Below, piece by piece: positions 27,889 through 35,857 of a DNA stretch of 64,000 nucleotides (its first letter is position 1; each line of letters opens with the position of its first letter). The translations under genes were made by a program, and so were the position numbers. The notes beneath the pieces were generated by a model that did no database searches, was not told where the DNA came from, and saw only the letters and a list, made by a program, of their open reading frames with translations. The stretch comes from Mycolicibacterium elephantis DSM 44368 (GTDB lineage Bacteria > Actinomycetota > Actinomycetes > Mycobacteriales > Mycobacteriaceae). Location: positions 107,370-171,369 of the forward strand of contig NZ_ATDN01000002.1 of assembly GCF_004014805.1 (NCBI RefSeq). The letters run 5' to 3'.

Positions 27889-28662
27889 TCAGTCCGCCCG
27901 CACGTAGCGCGTGTAGAGGTAGCCCGCGTCGTCGCAGAGCAGGTGCGCCGGGCGCATGCGGGTGCGCACCTCCCCGGGTGCGGTGACGATGCGCGGGGCC
28001 GGCCCGCCGACCAGCATCGGCGCCACCGTCAGGCAGAGCTCGTCGAGCAGGTCGTTCTCGACGAACATGCCCAGGACCTGCGGCCCGCCTTCGCTGAGCA
28101 CCCGGTACAGCCCGCGGTCGGCCAGGGTTTTCAGCAGCGTGGCGGGGTCGACGCGATCGGTGTGCGGTCCGGATGTGTTGATCACCTCGGCGACCGCGCT
28201 CAACCTACCTCGGGTCTTCTGGTAGGCGTCGGCGCAGGTGAGGATCAGCGGGGGGACGTCGGTGCGGGTGAAGAAGCGGGCGTCGGGGTCGAGGTTGCCG
28301 GATCGGGTGACGACGGCGATCGGCGGCACCTCGGCCTGGCCGCGGCGCTGCCGGGCGCCGCGGTGCGCGACGGGCACTTGCACGCCGGAGTAGTTCTCGA
28401 CGCGTACGGTGGCCGCGCCGACGACGACGACGTCGGCCGCGTAGCGCATCAACCGGAACAGCACGCGATCGCCGGCGTCGGCCATTCCGCCGGCTTTGCC
28501 GTCGGCGGTGGCGGCGCCGTCGATGCTGGCGATCATGTTGCCGCGCACCCAGCAGCGCTGCAGATCGTCGCGATAGGCGTAGAAGTCGGACACCCGGCCG
28601 TCGTCGACGCTGTCGGTGGGTCCCAGGACGCTGAACTGCACGCCCGCGGCGGTATCGGACAT
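27889..28662 (-). CDS. RibD-like pyrimidine deaminase/reductase family protein
   Basis: A 257-aa protein with only the reductase half of RibD (Rv2671-like). It has RGNMIASIDGAATADGKAGG, the NADPH-site block VVVGAATVRVENY and LSEGGPQVLGMFVENDLLDEL. It lacks the zinc deaminase domain of full RibD. In M. tuberculosis this homologue can act as an alternative dihydrofolate reductase and is linked to para-aminosalicylate resistance. ATG 28662 gives MSDTAAGVQF. It is divergent from zapE, with only 34 bp between starts. Confidence 0.88.
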   Translation of the reverse strand: MSDTAAGVQFSVLGPTDSVDDGRVSDFYAYRDDLQRCWVRGNMIASIDGAATADGKAGGMADAGDRVLFRLMRYAADVVVVGAATVRVENYSGVQVPVAHRGARQRRGQAEVPPIAVVTRSGNLDPDARFFTRTDVPPLILTCADAYQKTRGRLSAVAEVINTSGPHTDRVDPATLLKTLADRGLYRVLSEGGPQVLGMFVENDLLDELCLTVAPMLVGGPAPRIVTAPGEVRTRMRPAHLLCDDAGYLYTRYVRAD

Positions 28663-28684
28663 GAACACGATCGAAGCACGCCGA

Positions 28685-28690
28685 TAGGGT
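28685..28690 (+). promoter_or_regulatory. Leaderless-type -10 of zapE
   Basis: TAGGGT ends exactly 6 nt before the zapE ATG at 28697, and no ribosome binding site is present. This is the mycobacterial leaderless pattern. The element lies within the 34-bp gap to the divergent RibD-like gene. Confidence 0.5.
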
Positions 28691-28696
28691 GCGTGC

Positions 28697-29731
28697 ATGC
28701 ACGGGTCCAGCGGTCTGCAACGTCTGGTCGACCGGCACCCCGACGTCACCCCGGAGCGGTTGATCGCCCAACTCATTCCGCCACCGACCTTCTCCGACGT
28801 CAGCTTCGACACCTACATTCCCGATCCGGCCGAGCCTTCACAGGCCGCTGCGGTCGAGGCGTGCCTGCGGTTCTGCGCGCGGGCCGTGGAGCGGCGGGCG
28901 GGCAAGAAGAAGTTGTTCGGCCGCCGCGAGGTGCTGCCCGGTGTCGGGCTGTATCTCGACGGCGGGTTCGGGGTCGGCAAGACGCATCTGCTGGCGTCGT
29001 CGTACTACCGCCTGCCCGGGCCGAAGGCGTTCGCGACTTTCGGCGAATTAACCCAACTGGCAGGGGTTTTCGGCTTCACCGAATGCATCGAGCTGTTGGC
29101 CGACTACGTGGTGGTGTGCATCGACGAGTTCGAGCTGGACGATCCGGGGAACACCACGCTGATCTCGCGGCTGCTGTCGGCGCTCGTCGAACGCGGGGTC
29201 TCGGTGGCGGCCACCTCCAACACGCTGCCCGAGCAGCTCGGCGAGGGCCGGTTCGCCGCACAGGATTTTCTGCGTGAGATCCACACGCTGGCAGCGATTT
29301 TCGACACCGTGCGCATCGACGGGCCCGACTACCGGCACCGCGGCCTTCCGCCCGCGCCAGAGCCGCTCACCGACGACGAGGTGGCGCGGCGCGCCGCGCA
29401 GGTACCCGGTGCGACGCTCGACGAGTTCGACGCGCTGTGCGCGCATCTGGCCACCATGCATCCGTCGCGCTATCTCACGCTGATCGAGGATGTCTCTGCC
29501 GTGTTCGTCACCGGCGTGCACCCGCTCGAGGACCAGAACGTCGCGCTGCGGCTGGTGTCGCTGACCGACCGGCTGTACGACGCCGGCATTCCGGTGAGCG
29601 CCTCGGGCGCCAAACTCGACACGATCTTCAGTGACGACATGCTCGCCGGCGGTTTCCGCAAGAAGTACCTGCGCGCGACGTCACGGCTGCTGGCGCTGTC
29701 CCGGGACCCTTCTTCGGGCGAGCAGACGTGA
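28697..29731 (+). CDS. zapE: ZapE/AFG1 family ATPase
   Basis: A 344-aa P-loop ATPase (Rv2670c-like). Walker A is GGFGVGKTHLLAS, Walker B is VVCIDEFELDD, sensor 1 is VAATSNTLPEQLG, and the second-region segment is LREIHTLAAIFDTVRIDG. The family includes E. coli ZapE, which acts at the division ring, and mitochondrial AFG1. The last codons (SGEQT) and stop are the left arm of the palindrome at 29718-29777, so the C-terminus is repeat-derived. Confidence 0.9.
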   Translation: MHGSSGLQRLVDRHPDVTPERLIAQLIPPPTFSDVSFDTYIPDPAEPSQAAAVEACLRFCARAVERRAGKKKLFGRREVLPGVGLYLDGGFGVGKTHLLASSYYRLPGPKAFATFGELTQLAGVFGFTECIELLADYVVVCIDEFELDDPGNTTLISRLLSALVERGVSVAATSNTLPEQLGEGRFAAQDFLREIHTLAAIFDTVRIDGPDYRHRGLPPAPEPLTDDEVARRAAQVPGATLDEFDALCAHLATMHPSRYLTLIEDVSAVFVTGVHPLEDQNVALRLVSLTDRLYDAGIPVSASGAKLDTIFSDDMLAGGFRKKYLRATSRLLALSRDPSSGEQT

Positions 29732-29777
29732 AAACCCCCTAAATGGCCTGTGCTGAGGGGTTTTCGCGTCTGCTCGC
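29718..29777. terminator. Long palindromic repeat / bidirectional terminator
   Basis: The outer stem GCGAGCAGACG (29718-29728) pairs with 29767-29777. The inner stem GAAAACCCC (29730-29738) pairs with 29757-29765, separated from the outer stem by a single mismatch. The loop is 18 nt. It lies at the convergent ends of zapE and the acetyltransferase. It is the same element family as 2191-2252. Confidence 0.8.
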
Positions 29778-29779
29778 GC

Positions 29780-30313
29780 TCAGGAAAGCTCGCGCACCAT
29801 CACGAAGTCGTTCTCGATCGCGGCGCCGAGCCGAAAAGTCTTGGTGCCGTTGATGCGAAACCCGTGCTTGGCGTAGAAGCGCTGAGCCCGCTCGTTCTGC
29901 TGGTTGACACCGAGCCACACGCAGACCGCGCCCCGCTCGGCGGCCTCGGCCAACGCCGCGTTCATCAGCGCCGCCGAAACGCCGAGGCCGTGGCTGTCGG
30001 GCAGCACATACAGCTTGGACATTTCGACGGCAGGCCTTAGGGGAACCGCGCGCTGGACGTCGTCGTCATCGGGCACACCGCGAATCAGCATGACGTATCC
30101 CACGATTCGGTCATCCTCGCGCGCCACCAGCACGGTGCGGTCGGGATCGGCGAGGTACTCGCGGAACCGGTCTTCCGACAAGTGCTCGGCGATGAATGCG
30201 GCGATGTTCTCCGGCGTCACCGACGGGGGACAGGCCAGCGGAAAGGTCGTGGCCGCCACGCCGGCGAGGTCGACGAGATCGGCTTCGGTGGCCGCGGTGA
30301 CGTCAATGCCCAA
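29780..30313 (-). CDS. GNAT family N-acetyltransferase
   Basis: A 177-aa acetyltransferase (Rv2669-like). Motif A for acetyl-CoA binding is KLYVLPDSHGLGVSAALM, with R/Q-x-x-G-x-G/A reduced to DSHGLGVS. The C-terminal motif B is AQRFYAKHGFRINGTK. The substrate is unknown. The stop begins 3 nt from the palindromic repeat. The start ATG (MGIDVTAATEADL) lies 3 nt from the stop of the upstream exported-protein gene. Confidence 0.85.
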   Translation of the reverse strand: MGIDVTAATEADLVDLAGVAATTFPLACPPSVTPENIAAFIAEHLSEDRFREYLADPDRTVLVAREDDRIVGYVMLIRGVPDDDDVQRAVPLRPAVEMSKLYVLPDSHGLGVSAALMNAALAEAAERGAVCVWLGVNQQNERAQRFYAKHGFRINGTKTFRLGAAIENDFVMVRELS

Positions 30314-30316
30314 GTG

Positions 30317-30811
30317 TCAGGACACGTTCCACTGCGCCAGGTGCTTACCGGTGACCTTGTCGATGAGCACCACGTTGGAGATCAGGTCGCGGTAGCAGTC
30401 CCACCACACGCCGCCGCTGACCGTGGATCCGGCGGGGGCGTCGTTCAGCGCGCGCTGCAACGAATCCGGCGCATCGGTGTTGCGCGGTTCGTAGGCGTCG
30501 CCCGTCGCGGTGACACCGCGGAACTGGTAGGTGATCGCCTGCGCGTACGGCGTGGGCACCGCAATCGGATGCACGGTGATGTCACCGCGCCAGACCTCGT
30601 AGCGCGGCGCCCGCGGCGGATAGCCGAAACCGGGCGGGATCGGCGAGGGGGCGATGCCGTGCACGGTGATGTCGGCGACCAGGCCCTCGAAGTCCACCCG
30701 CAGCGTCTCGCCGAGGCGCCCGATGGGCGTCGTCGCGGCGGAGGCGGGGGTGGCCACGACGACGGCGGCGGCCGACATCGCCGCGATCAGGAGCACGAAC
30801 CAGCGACGCAT
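30317..30811 (-). CDS. Exported protein, DUF1942/MPT63-like (Rv2668-type)
   Basis: A 164-aa secreted protein. The ATG at 30811 (MRRWFVLLIAAMS) starts a clean Sec signal peptide ending near ATPASA. The mature part is beta-rich, with LGETLRVDFEGLVADITVHG and a single-domain immunoglobulin-like composition as in the MPT63 family. No catalytic motif is seen. It is placed between clpC2 and the acetyltransferase on the minus strand, as in M. tuberculosis Rv2669-Rv2667. Confidence 0.8.
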   Translation of the reverse strand: MRRWFVLLIAAMSAAAVVVATPASAATTPIGRLGETLRVDFEGLVADITVHGIAPSPIPPGFGYPPRAPRYEVWRGDITVHPIAVPTPYAQAITYQFRGVTATGDAYEPRNTDAPDSLQRALNDAPAGSTVSGGVWWDCYRDLISNVVLIDKVTGKHLAQWNVS

Positions 30812-30860
30812 GGCGGAAATGATCGCACACACTGAAACGTGTTACAGCCGGTTGCCGCGC

Positions 30861-31574
30861 TCAGCCCTTGGTGAACGGTTCGAGCGCGGTGACCAGGTCG
30901 GCTTCGAAGCGGTCCCGGTCGACGCCGAGCCGGTGCAGCACGCCGTCGTCGTCCTCGGCCTCCAGCAGCGCCAGCAGAATGTGTTCGGTGCCAACGTAGT
31001 TGTGGCCCAGGCGAAGTGCTTGCCGGAACGTCAGCTCGAGCACCTTCTTGGCGGCACCGTTGAACGGGGTCAGCGCGGGCAGCTCGCCCTCGGTGCGCGC
31101 AGGAAGCTCGACGGCGCCGGACACGGCGTCGGCGTCGATCCCTTGGCCGGCGAGCAGTTTGACGGCCAGGCCCTGGGAGTCGGCGAACAGGCCGAGCAGC
31201 AGGTGATCCGGCGTGATCTCGGTGTTGCCGGCCTCCTGCGCCTTGTTCTGGGCGGCCACGATGACGTTGCGCGCCCGGGGGGTGAACCGGCTGAAGCCGG
31301 CGTTGGGATCGAGCGCGTCGGCCTTGGGCACAAAACGCTTCTGGGCGGCCTGTTTGGTGACGCCCATGCACTTGCCGATCTCGGTCCACGAGGCCCCCGA
31401 CCGGCGGGCCTGGTCGACGAAGTGGCCGATCAGATGGTCGGCGATGTCGCCGAGCGCTTCGGCGGCGAGCACGGCGTCGGTGAGCTGATCGAGGGGCTCG
31501 CTGTGCACCTCTTTGATGACCTCGATGAGGTCGTCGAGGCGGACGGGATTGTGGATCTTGGCGGCCTTGGTCAT
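30861..31574 (-). CDS. clpC2: ClpC2-type Clp N-terminal-domain protein
   Basis: A 237-aa protein (Rv2667-like) with two Clp-N repeats and no AAA+ ATPase. Repeat 1 is near FTPRARNVIVAAQNKAQEAG and repeat 2 near VLELTFRQALRLGHNYVG. The N-terminal part has a helix-turn-helix-like segment WTEIGKCMGVTKQAAQKRF. In mycobacteria ClpC2 binds ClpC1-targeting antibiotics such as cyclomarin through these repeats and is reported to repress its own gene. ATG 31574 starts MTKAAKIHNPVRLDD. Two GTCAAC-N5-GTTGAC palindromes lie directly upstream. Confidence 0.9.
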   Translation of the reverse strand: MTKAAKIHNPVRLDDLIEVIKEVHSEPLDQLTDAVLAAEALGDIADHLIGHFVDQARRSGASWTEIGKCMGVTKQAAQKRFVPKADALDPNAGFSRFTPRARNVIVAAQNKAQEAGNTEITPDHLLLGLFADSQGLAVKLLAGQGIDADAVSGAVELPARTEGELPALTPFNGAAKKVLELTFRQALRLGHNYVGTEHILLALLEAEDDDGVLHRLGVDRDRFEADLVTALEPFTKG

Positions 31575-31577
31575 GTG

Positions 31578-31622
31578 GTCAACTCTAGGTTGACGCAGCA
31601 TCTTGGTCAACCACAGGTTGAC
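31578..31622 (-). promoter_or_regulatory. Paired palindromic operators upstream of clpC2
   Basis: Two 17-bp sites of identical architecture, GTCAAC-N5-GTTGAC, lie at 31578-31594 and 31606-31622, 28 bp centre to centre. The first begins 4 nt upstream of the clpC2 ATG. The arms are perfect in both copies and only the 5-nt centres differ (TCTAG, CACAG). The position fits autorepression by the HTH-bearing ClpC2. Confidence 0.8.
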
Positions 31623-31634
31623 GCCAAGATGCTC

Positions 31635-31669
31635 GCAAAAACGTGACATGGTCCACGAATCGTTTTTGC
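31635..31669. promoter_or_regulatory. 9-bp inverted repeat between clpC2 and the AraC-type gene
   Basis: GCAAAAACG (31635-31643) is repeated inverted at 31661-31669 with a 17-nt spacer. It lies 31 bp before the AraC-type start and could be a regulator site or the upstream half of a promoter. The A-tract is unusual for this GC-rich window. Confidence 0.45.
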
Positions 31670-31700
31670 TGGTGCCGAGGCGGGTATCCGACGCGCCAAT

Positions 31701-32054
31701 ATGGGGAAGACAGTCAGAGCCTCAGGCACGCAGCCGGCGCTGCTGCGACGCGCCATCGACTTCATTCACGAGAACGCCGATAATGACATCTCGCTCAGCG
31801 ATATTGCCGCAGCCGTCAACGTCACGCCGCGCTCGGTGCAGTACACGTTTCGCCGATATATGAACACCACGCCGCTGGAATATCTGCGCCGCGTTCGGCT
31901 TTGCCACGCGCACCGCGATTTGCGGAAGGCCGACCCAGCCGTCGACACGGTGATGGCCATCGCCGGTCGCTGGGGCTTCGCCCACGCGGGCCGTTTCAGC
32001 CGGCTCTACAAGCAGACCTTCGGGCAGTCGCCAAGCCGGACGCTGCGGGACTGA
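31701..32054 (+). CDS. Stand-alone AraC-type HTH regulator
   Basis: A 117-aa protein consisting almost entirely of an AraC/XylS DNA-binding domain. The first helix-turn-helix is in SLSDIAAAVNVTPRSVQYTF, the second in AIAGRWGFAHAGRFSRLYKQ, and it ends with FGQSPSRTLRD. The usual ligand-binding or dimerisation domain is absent, so this is either a short regulator or a remnant of a longer gene. No ribosome binding site precedes the ATG. A 9-bp inverted repeat lies upstream. The target is unknown. Confidence 0.75.
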   Translation: MGKTVRASGTQPALLRRAIDFIHENADNDISLSDIAAAVNVTPRSVQYTFRRYMNTTPLEYLRRVRLCHAHRDLRKADPAVDTVMAIAGRWGFAHAGRFSRLYKQTFGQSPSRTLRD

Positions 32055-32055
32055 G

Positions 32056-32478
32056 CTATCTCGGGAAGAACCCGGCGCGCGTGAAGAAGCCGGGCTGCCA
32101 GCCCTCGGCGCCGCGGCACAGCAGGGGACGCCCGTCGGGGGCCTGGGCTGCCGACTGCGGTTTCGGGCAGGGCGAACCGATCTCCTGGACGCCGTACAAC
32201 TGGTAGGCCGCGACCCAGAACCCGGTGTACACCGGTGGCCACTGGTTCTCGATCCAGCGACACTGCAGGACCTCGCCGCCGGGACCGCGGCCGAACGTGA
32301 AGAGCTCCATGTTGGTGCAAGGCCCGGCGAGGCGGGCGTCGTAGTTCATGCCCGGAACGTCGCTGGGGTAGCGGCCCGACTTGTCCAGGTACATCAGATC
32401 GTCGTCGGCGGATGCGGCGGGAGCCATGCTGATGGCGGCACCGGCGACAGCCACAGCGGCGAGGAGTTCGCGAATCAT
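32056..32478 (-). CDS. Exported protein of unknown function, cysteine-containing
   Basis: A 140-aa secreted protein. The ATG at 32478 (MIRELLAAVAVAGAAI) opens a signal peptide ending at about ASA. The mature part has four cysteines, in GPCTN, LQCRW, GSPCPK and LLCRG, so two disulphides are likely. I recognise it only as a mycobacterial secreted protein type. GTG... an upstream in-frame start at 32484 adds two residues. It is convergent with the AraC-type gene. Confidence 0.7.
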   Translation of the reverse strand: MIRELLAAVAVAGAAISMAPAASADDDLMYLDKSGRYPSDVPGMNYDARLAGPCTNMELFTFGRGPGGEVLQCRWIENQWPPVYTGFWVAAYQLYGVQEIGSPCPKPQSAAQAPDGRPLLCRGAEGWQPGFFTRAGFFPR

Positions 32479-32573
32479 GTCCACCCTTAGGTCGTCATGT
32501 TCTGTCTGTGCAGAACACTAGTAGGTGAGGCGGCCTCGACGTGTGCTTTCGCGGTTGCGCGGTTCCCGGCGGG

Positions 32574-32957
32574 TCATGTCCGGGCCAGTTTGACCGCCAG
32601 GGGGACGTCGACGCGCTCGTGCTGGCCGTCGATGCGGAACCGGTAGAGGTGGTGGCCCCCGCCGGGGTCGATGGGCAGCACCAGCGACGGCATGCACATG
32701 AACTTCATCGGTGCTTCGACGGTGAAGCTGGAGGTGTGGGTGGGCAGGCGGTGCGCGTTGGGGCCCTCTGCGTCGATGACCAACGAGTAGGTCTCTCCGA
32801 TGTCGGCGGCGTCGACATCGCAGAGCACCACGACGTCGGTTTGGAAGGCGGACGCGGTGGGCGCGACGGTGGTGCTGGCCCAGAATCCGCCGGAGAGGTT
32901 GAGCATGCCGTCAGCAACCTCGACGCGATTGGCAAAGAAGGCCGCGGTTAGCCGCAT
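32574..32957 (-). CDS. Small beta-rich protein, probably DUF6941-like
   Basis: A 127-aa cytosolic protein starting MRLTAAFFANRVEVADGMLN, which resembles the DUF6941-type opening. It has regular alternation of hydrophobic residues and ends PLAVKLART. Family assignment is from memory and moderate. It has no signal peptide or catalytic motif. It lies 30 nt downstream of the nuclease gene on the same strand and may be co-transcribed. Confidence 0.65.
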   Translation of the reverse strand: MRLTAAFFANRVEVADGMLNLSGGFWASTTVAPTASAFQTDVVVLCDVDAADIGETYSLVIDAEGPNAHRLPTHTSSFTVEAPMKFMCMPSLVLPIDPGGGHHLYRFRIDGQHERVDVPLAVKLART

Positions 32958-32987
32958 GAGGAAAACCTACCTGCTTCTGTGGTGGGG

Positions 32988-33728
32988 TCAGCGTTCACAC
33001 GCTATGCCGTCGCCGTCGCCGTCGAGGCCGGAACGGTAGCCGGGGTCACCGACACGCAGGGGCGCCGCGCCGGCCGCGCGCGCCGCGGCGCAGTTGGGGT
33101 AGTAGACCGAGGCCGACGGCGGCGGTGGCGCGGCGCTCGGAGGTGGGGCCGGCTCGAGGAAGGGCCGGGGCTGGGTCGCTGCGGGCACGGTGTCGGCTGG
33201 TGAGGTGAGGCCGTTGCAGGGCGGCCCCCACAGGCCGCGGCGGGCGTCGCGGGCTTCGCGTTCGGCGGCGACGATCGCGTCGTGGCGGCTGACCGGCCGT
33301 CCGCCGTAGACGTAGCTGCGCGCGGCGCCGGCGCGGGCGGCCTCCACCGCGTAGTCGAAGCCGTCTTCACGCACGAGGTAGGCCAGGGTGCGGCCGTAGC
33401 GGTCGGTGCGGTCCTGGGTCGGATCCGTCACGATCGCCACCCGCTGGCCGAGCATGGTCGACCTTGCGAACTCGGTGGCCTCCGGGCCCCAGCACTCGAT
33501 GGGGGAATTGGGCTTCTTGGTTTCCGGGGTGTCGATGCCGAGGATGCGCACGCGCAACCGGCCGCGAACCTCGTCGCGGATGTCGATGGTGTCGCCGTCG
33601 ACGACGCGGAGGACGACGGCGGTGGCGTCGACGGGTTGCGCGGTGGCGGGCGGCGCGGTGACCGTGGGCAACGCGAGGGCGGCAGCCGCGGCGATGACGG
33701 CGACAAGACGGTAAATCGCGGTGCTCAC
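32988..33728 (-). CDS. Secreted thermonuclease-like nuclease with excalibur domain
   Basis: A 246-aa protein. GTG 33728 opens a signal peptide (about residues 1-30). A staphylococcal-nuclease domain follows with VVDGDTIDI, the catalytic RVRILGIDTPET (Arg and Glu) and DRYGRTLAYL with the second catalytic arginine. After a proline-rich linker there is a C-terminal excalibur calcium-binding motif GLDGDGDGIACER. It should be an exported Ca2+-dependent nuclease for nutrient or DNA scavenging. An in-frame extension to 33866 exists but lacks a signal-peptide-like start. Confidence 0.87.
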   Translation of the reverse strand: MSTAIYRLVAVIAAAAALALPTVTAPPATAQPVDATAVVLRVVDGDTIDIRDEVRGRLRVRILGIDTPETKKPNSPIECWGPEATEFARSTMLGQRVAIVTDPTQDRTDRYGRTLAYLVREDGFDYAVEAARAGAARSYVYGGRPVSRHDAIVAAEREARDARRGLWGPPCNGLTSPADTVPAATQPRPFLEPAPPPSAAPPPPSASVYYPNCAAARAAGAAPLRVGDPGYRSGLDGDGDGIACER

Positions 33729-33858
33729 AAGGCCATAGCTAACCAGGATTCGATCATCGCAGGGTTGCGTATGGATACCGCGTGCCCGCGGGTGGCCACC
33801 CGTGTTCACAGTTTGCGGCCGGCTAACGCGGGCAGAAGGCAAAGGGTTGACAGCGGCT

Positions 33859-33874
33859 TGTGACACACGTCACG
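33859..33874 (+). promoter_or_regulatory. CRP-like binding site
   Basis: TGTGA-N6-TCACG at 33859-33874 is a near-perfect palindrome (GTGAC-ACAC-GTCAC core) like mycobacterial cAMP-receptor-protein sites. It lies about 145 bp upstream of the WGxxGxxG gene and 131 bp upstream of the nuclease start, so either could be the target. Confidence 0.4.
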
Positions 33875-34017
33875 TATGGCGCTGACCTGGGCGAGCAGAT
33901 CACCGAGATGCCGCTTAGCCCTGCGAAGTGGTTTCGCCCCGTGATCGACGGGCAACAAGCAGGGCACAAGCAGCGGAACCGGCGACCAGCCGGGGTATCA
34001 GCCACTCAAGGAGAGAA

Positions 34018-34284
34018 ATGAAGAAGCCATTAGTCGTCGGAGCCACCACGTTGACCCTGTTGTTCGGTGGAGCCGGCGTCGCGACTGCGACGACCCTCGA
34101 AGCACCCGCGACGACGACCACCACGGTGGCGCAGCAGGCCCAAGACGACGACAGCGGCGACAACGGCCTGTGGGGGCTGTTGGGTCTGCTGGGCCTGGCG
34201 GGCCTGATCGGACTCAAGCGGCGCAAGGATGCTGACTATCCCGCGAACCGTGGCGGCGGCACCGTCACCAACCCGCGCGCATAG
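34018..34284 (+). CDS. WGxxGxxG-type small exported/membrane protein
   Basis: An 88-aa protein. Residues 1-27 form a signal peptide (MKKPLVVGATTLTLLFGGAG), then a Thr/Asp-rich spacer and a terminal membrane segment with the family pattern WGLLGLLGLAGLIGLKRRKD at about residues 51-70. This resembles the WGxxGxxG-CTERM sorting arrangement, a surface anchoring signal followed by basic residues. AAGGAGAG 4 nt before the ATG confirms the start. A strong terminator follows 18 nt after the stop. Confidence 0.8.
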   Translation: MKKPLVVGATTLTLLFGGAGVATATTLEAPATTTTTVAQQAQDDDSGDNGLWGLLGLLGLAGLIGLKRRKDADYPANRGGGTVTNPRA

Positions 34285-34302
34285 CGTCAAACTGAGCGAG
34301 AA

Positions 34303-34336
34303 GAATTCCCCGCCGGATCGGCGGGGAATTCTTTGT
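34303..34336 (+). terminator. Rho-independent terminator
   Basis: A perfect 12-bp stem (GAATTCCCCGCC at 34303-34314, complement 34320-34331) with a 5-nt loop, followed by TTTGT. It is the most canonical intrinsic terminator in the window. Confidence 0.88.
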
Positions 34337-34412
34337 CTGGCGACCCGAGCTTCAGCAATTGCCCAGCCTCCGTAGCGCTTTCGCCGCTGGACAAGGTTCT
34401 GCGTGCTGTTGT

Positions 34413-35786
34413 CTATGGTCGTGTTGTCGCGCTGACGATGGCGCCGATGGGCGCCGCGGCGACCGTGGTGAACGGTGTGACGATGGGGAAATCCGGGTTC
34501 ATGGACCGGATTTCGGTGCAGCGGATGATCGTGGCCAGCGCGAGGGTGGCTTCGAGCATGGCGAAGTGATCGCCGATGCAGGAGCGTGGTCCCGCGCCGA
34601 ACGGCAGGTATTGCCAGCGGTCGCGGCCGTCGGAGTTCTGTGGGCTGAAGCGGTCGGGGTCGAACTCCAGCGGGCGGTCCCACAGCGCGGGATCGCGGTG
34701 AAGGGCATAGATGCCCACCACCACCATGGTGCCGGCCTCGACGCGGTAGCCGTCGACTTCGACGTCCTGCACCGCCATCCTGGCGGTCGCCGCTCCGGGC
34801 GGGCACAGCCGTAATGCTTCGTGTAGCACCTGAACGGTGTATCGAAGGGCGGGCACGTCGTCGGGTGTCAGCTCGCGATCGCCGACCGCGAGAGCCTCGG
34901 CGCGGACCTTGTCCTGCATGTCGGGATGGCGACCCAGCGCCCACATGGCGTAGGTCAGCGTGGTCGCGGTCGTATCGTGGCCGGCCAACATGAAAACGAT
35001 GAGCTCGTCGCGGATCTCGTCGTCGGACAATGCCCGACCGGTGGCGGGATCGCTCGCTGCGATCAGCGCATGCACCAGCGGTGCGTCGCGGGTCGGATCG
35101 GTACGACATGCCTGAAGGATGTCGTCGGCAAGCCGGTGCAGCGTCTCGCTGGCGATGCGTGCCCGCCGGCGCGCACGGGTCGGTAGCCAGCGCGGGGTGT
35201 TGATCGGCCGCATCGCCCGATCGGCGATGTACGTGAGCGCCACTTGCAGCGATTCGGCGATGGCCTCGGAGTGTGTGTCCAAGTCGATCCCGAGCACCGA
35301 GCGGCCCAGCGCTCGCAGAGTCAGCTTGCGAGATTCGGTATCCACGTCCACTTCGGTGCCGTCGGCCCAGGTGTCGGCCACGGTCTGCGCGGCATCGGCC
35401 ATGTGTCCGGCGAACTCGCGGACGTGCTGCTTGGTGAAGATCGGCTGCACCGACCGTCGGCGCGGTAGCCACGCCTCATGGGTGAGGTCGAAAAGGTTCG
35501 GGCCGAGCAAGTGGCGCATCTCTGCATGCACACGCGTCTTTTCGAAGAGTCCGCCACCCCGCCCGAGGACGTCGCGGGCGCCCTGCGGCGAGGTGGTGAC
35601 CACCACCGGAGGCGCAATTCCCTTGGGCGCCAGCGTAAGCCGGGTCACCGGTCCGCCCGCGTCGCGCAACACCTCCAACCCGCTGTGAAACGTCCGAAGG
35701 GCATTCACCTGCTGCCGGCGGGGCAAGGGATTCCTCGGTGCCGGCGGCAGTGTGCGCAGATCGGCTCGTTCGATCGTCTCGACCAT
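34413..35786 (-). CDS. Cytochrome P450
   Basis: A 457-aa P450. The I-helix oxygen-activation motif is AGHDTTAT, the K-helix ExxR is in HEALRLCPP, and the haem-binding loop is FGAGPRSCIG with the axial cysteine. It hydroxylates a hydrophobic substrate using electrons from a ferredoxin system; no redox partner is adjacent. GGGGAG lies 5 nt before the ATG (MVETIERADL). It is divergent from an FAD monooxygenase gene, with which it shares a duplicated promoter element, suggesting a common pathway. Confidence 0.92.
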   Translation of the reverse strand: MVETIERADLRTLPPAPRNPLPRRQQVNALRTFHSGLEVLRDAGGPVTRLTLAPKGIAPPVVVTTSPQGARDVLGRGGGLFEKTRVHAEMRHLLGPNLFDLTHEAWLPRRRSVQPIFTKQHVREFAGHMADAAQTVADTWADGTEVDVDTESRKLTLRALGRSVLGIDLDTHSEAIAESLQVALTYIADRAMRPINTPRWLPTRARRRARIASETLHRLADDILQACRTDPTRDAPLVHALIAASDPATGRALSDDEIRDELIVFMLAGHDTTATTLTYAMWALGRHPDMQDKVRAEALAVGDRELTPDDVPALRYTVQVLHEALRLCPPGAATARMAVQDVEVDGYRVEAGTMVVVGIYALHRDPALWDRPLEFDPDRFSPQNSDGRDRWQYLPFGAGPRSCIGDHFAMLEATLALATIIRCTEIRSMNPDFPIVTPFTTVAAAPIGAIVSATTRP

Positions 35787-35857
35787 GGTCAGCTCCCCTC
35801 GATGTGTGCCGGAGTAGTGGCCTGATCGAGGGTGCTGCCGCGGTATGCCGCGGGCCT

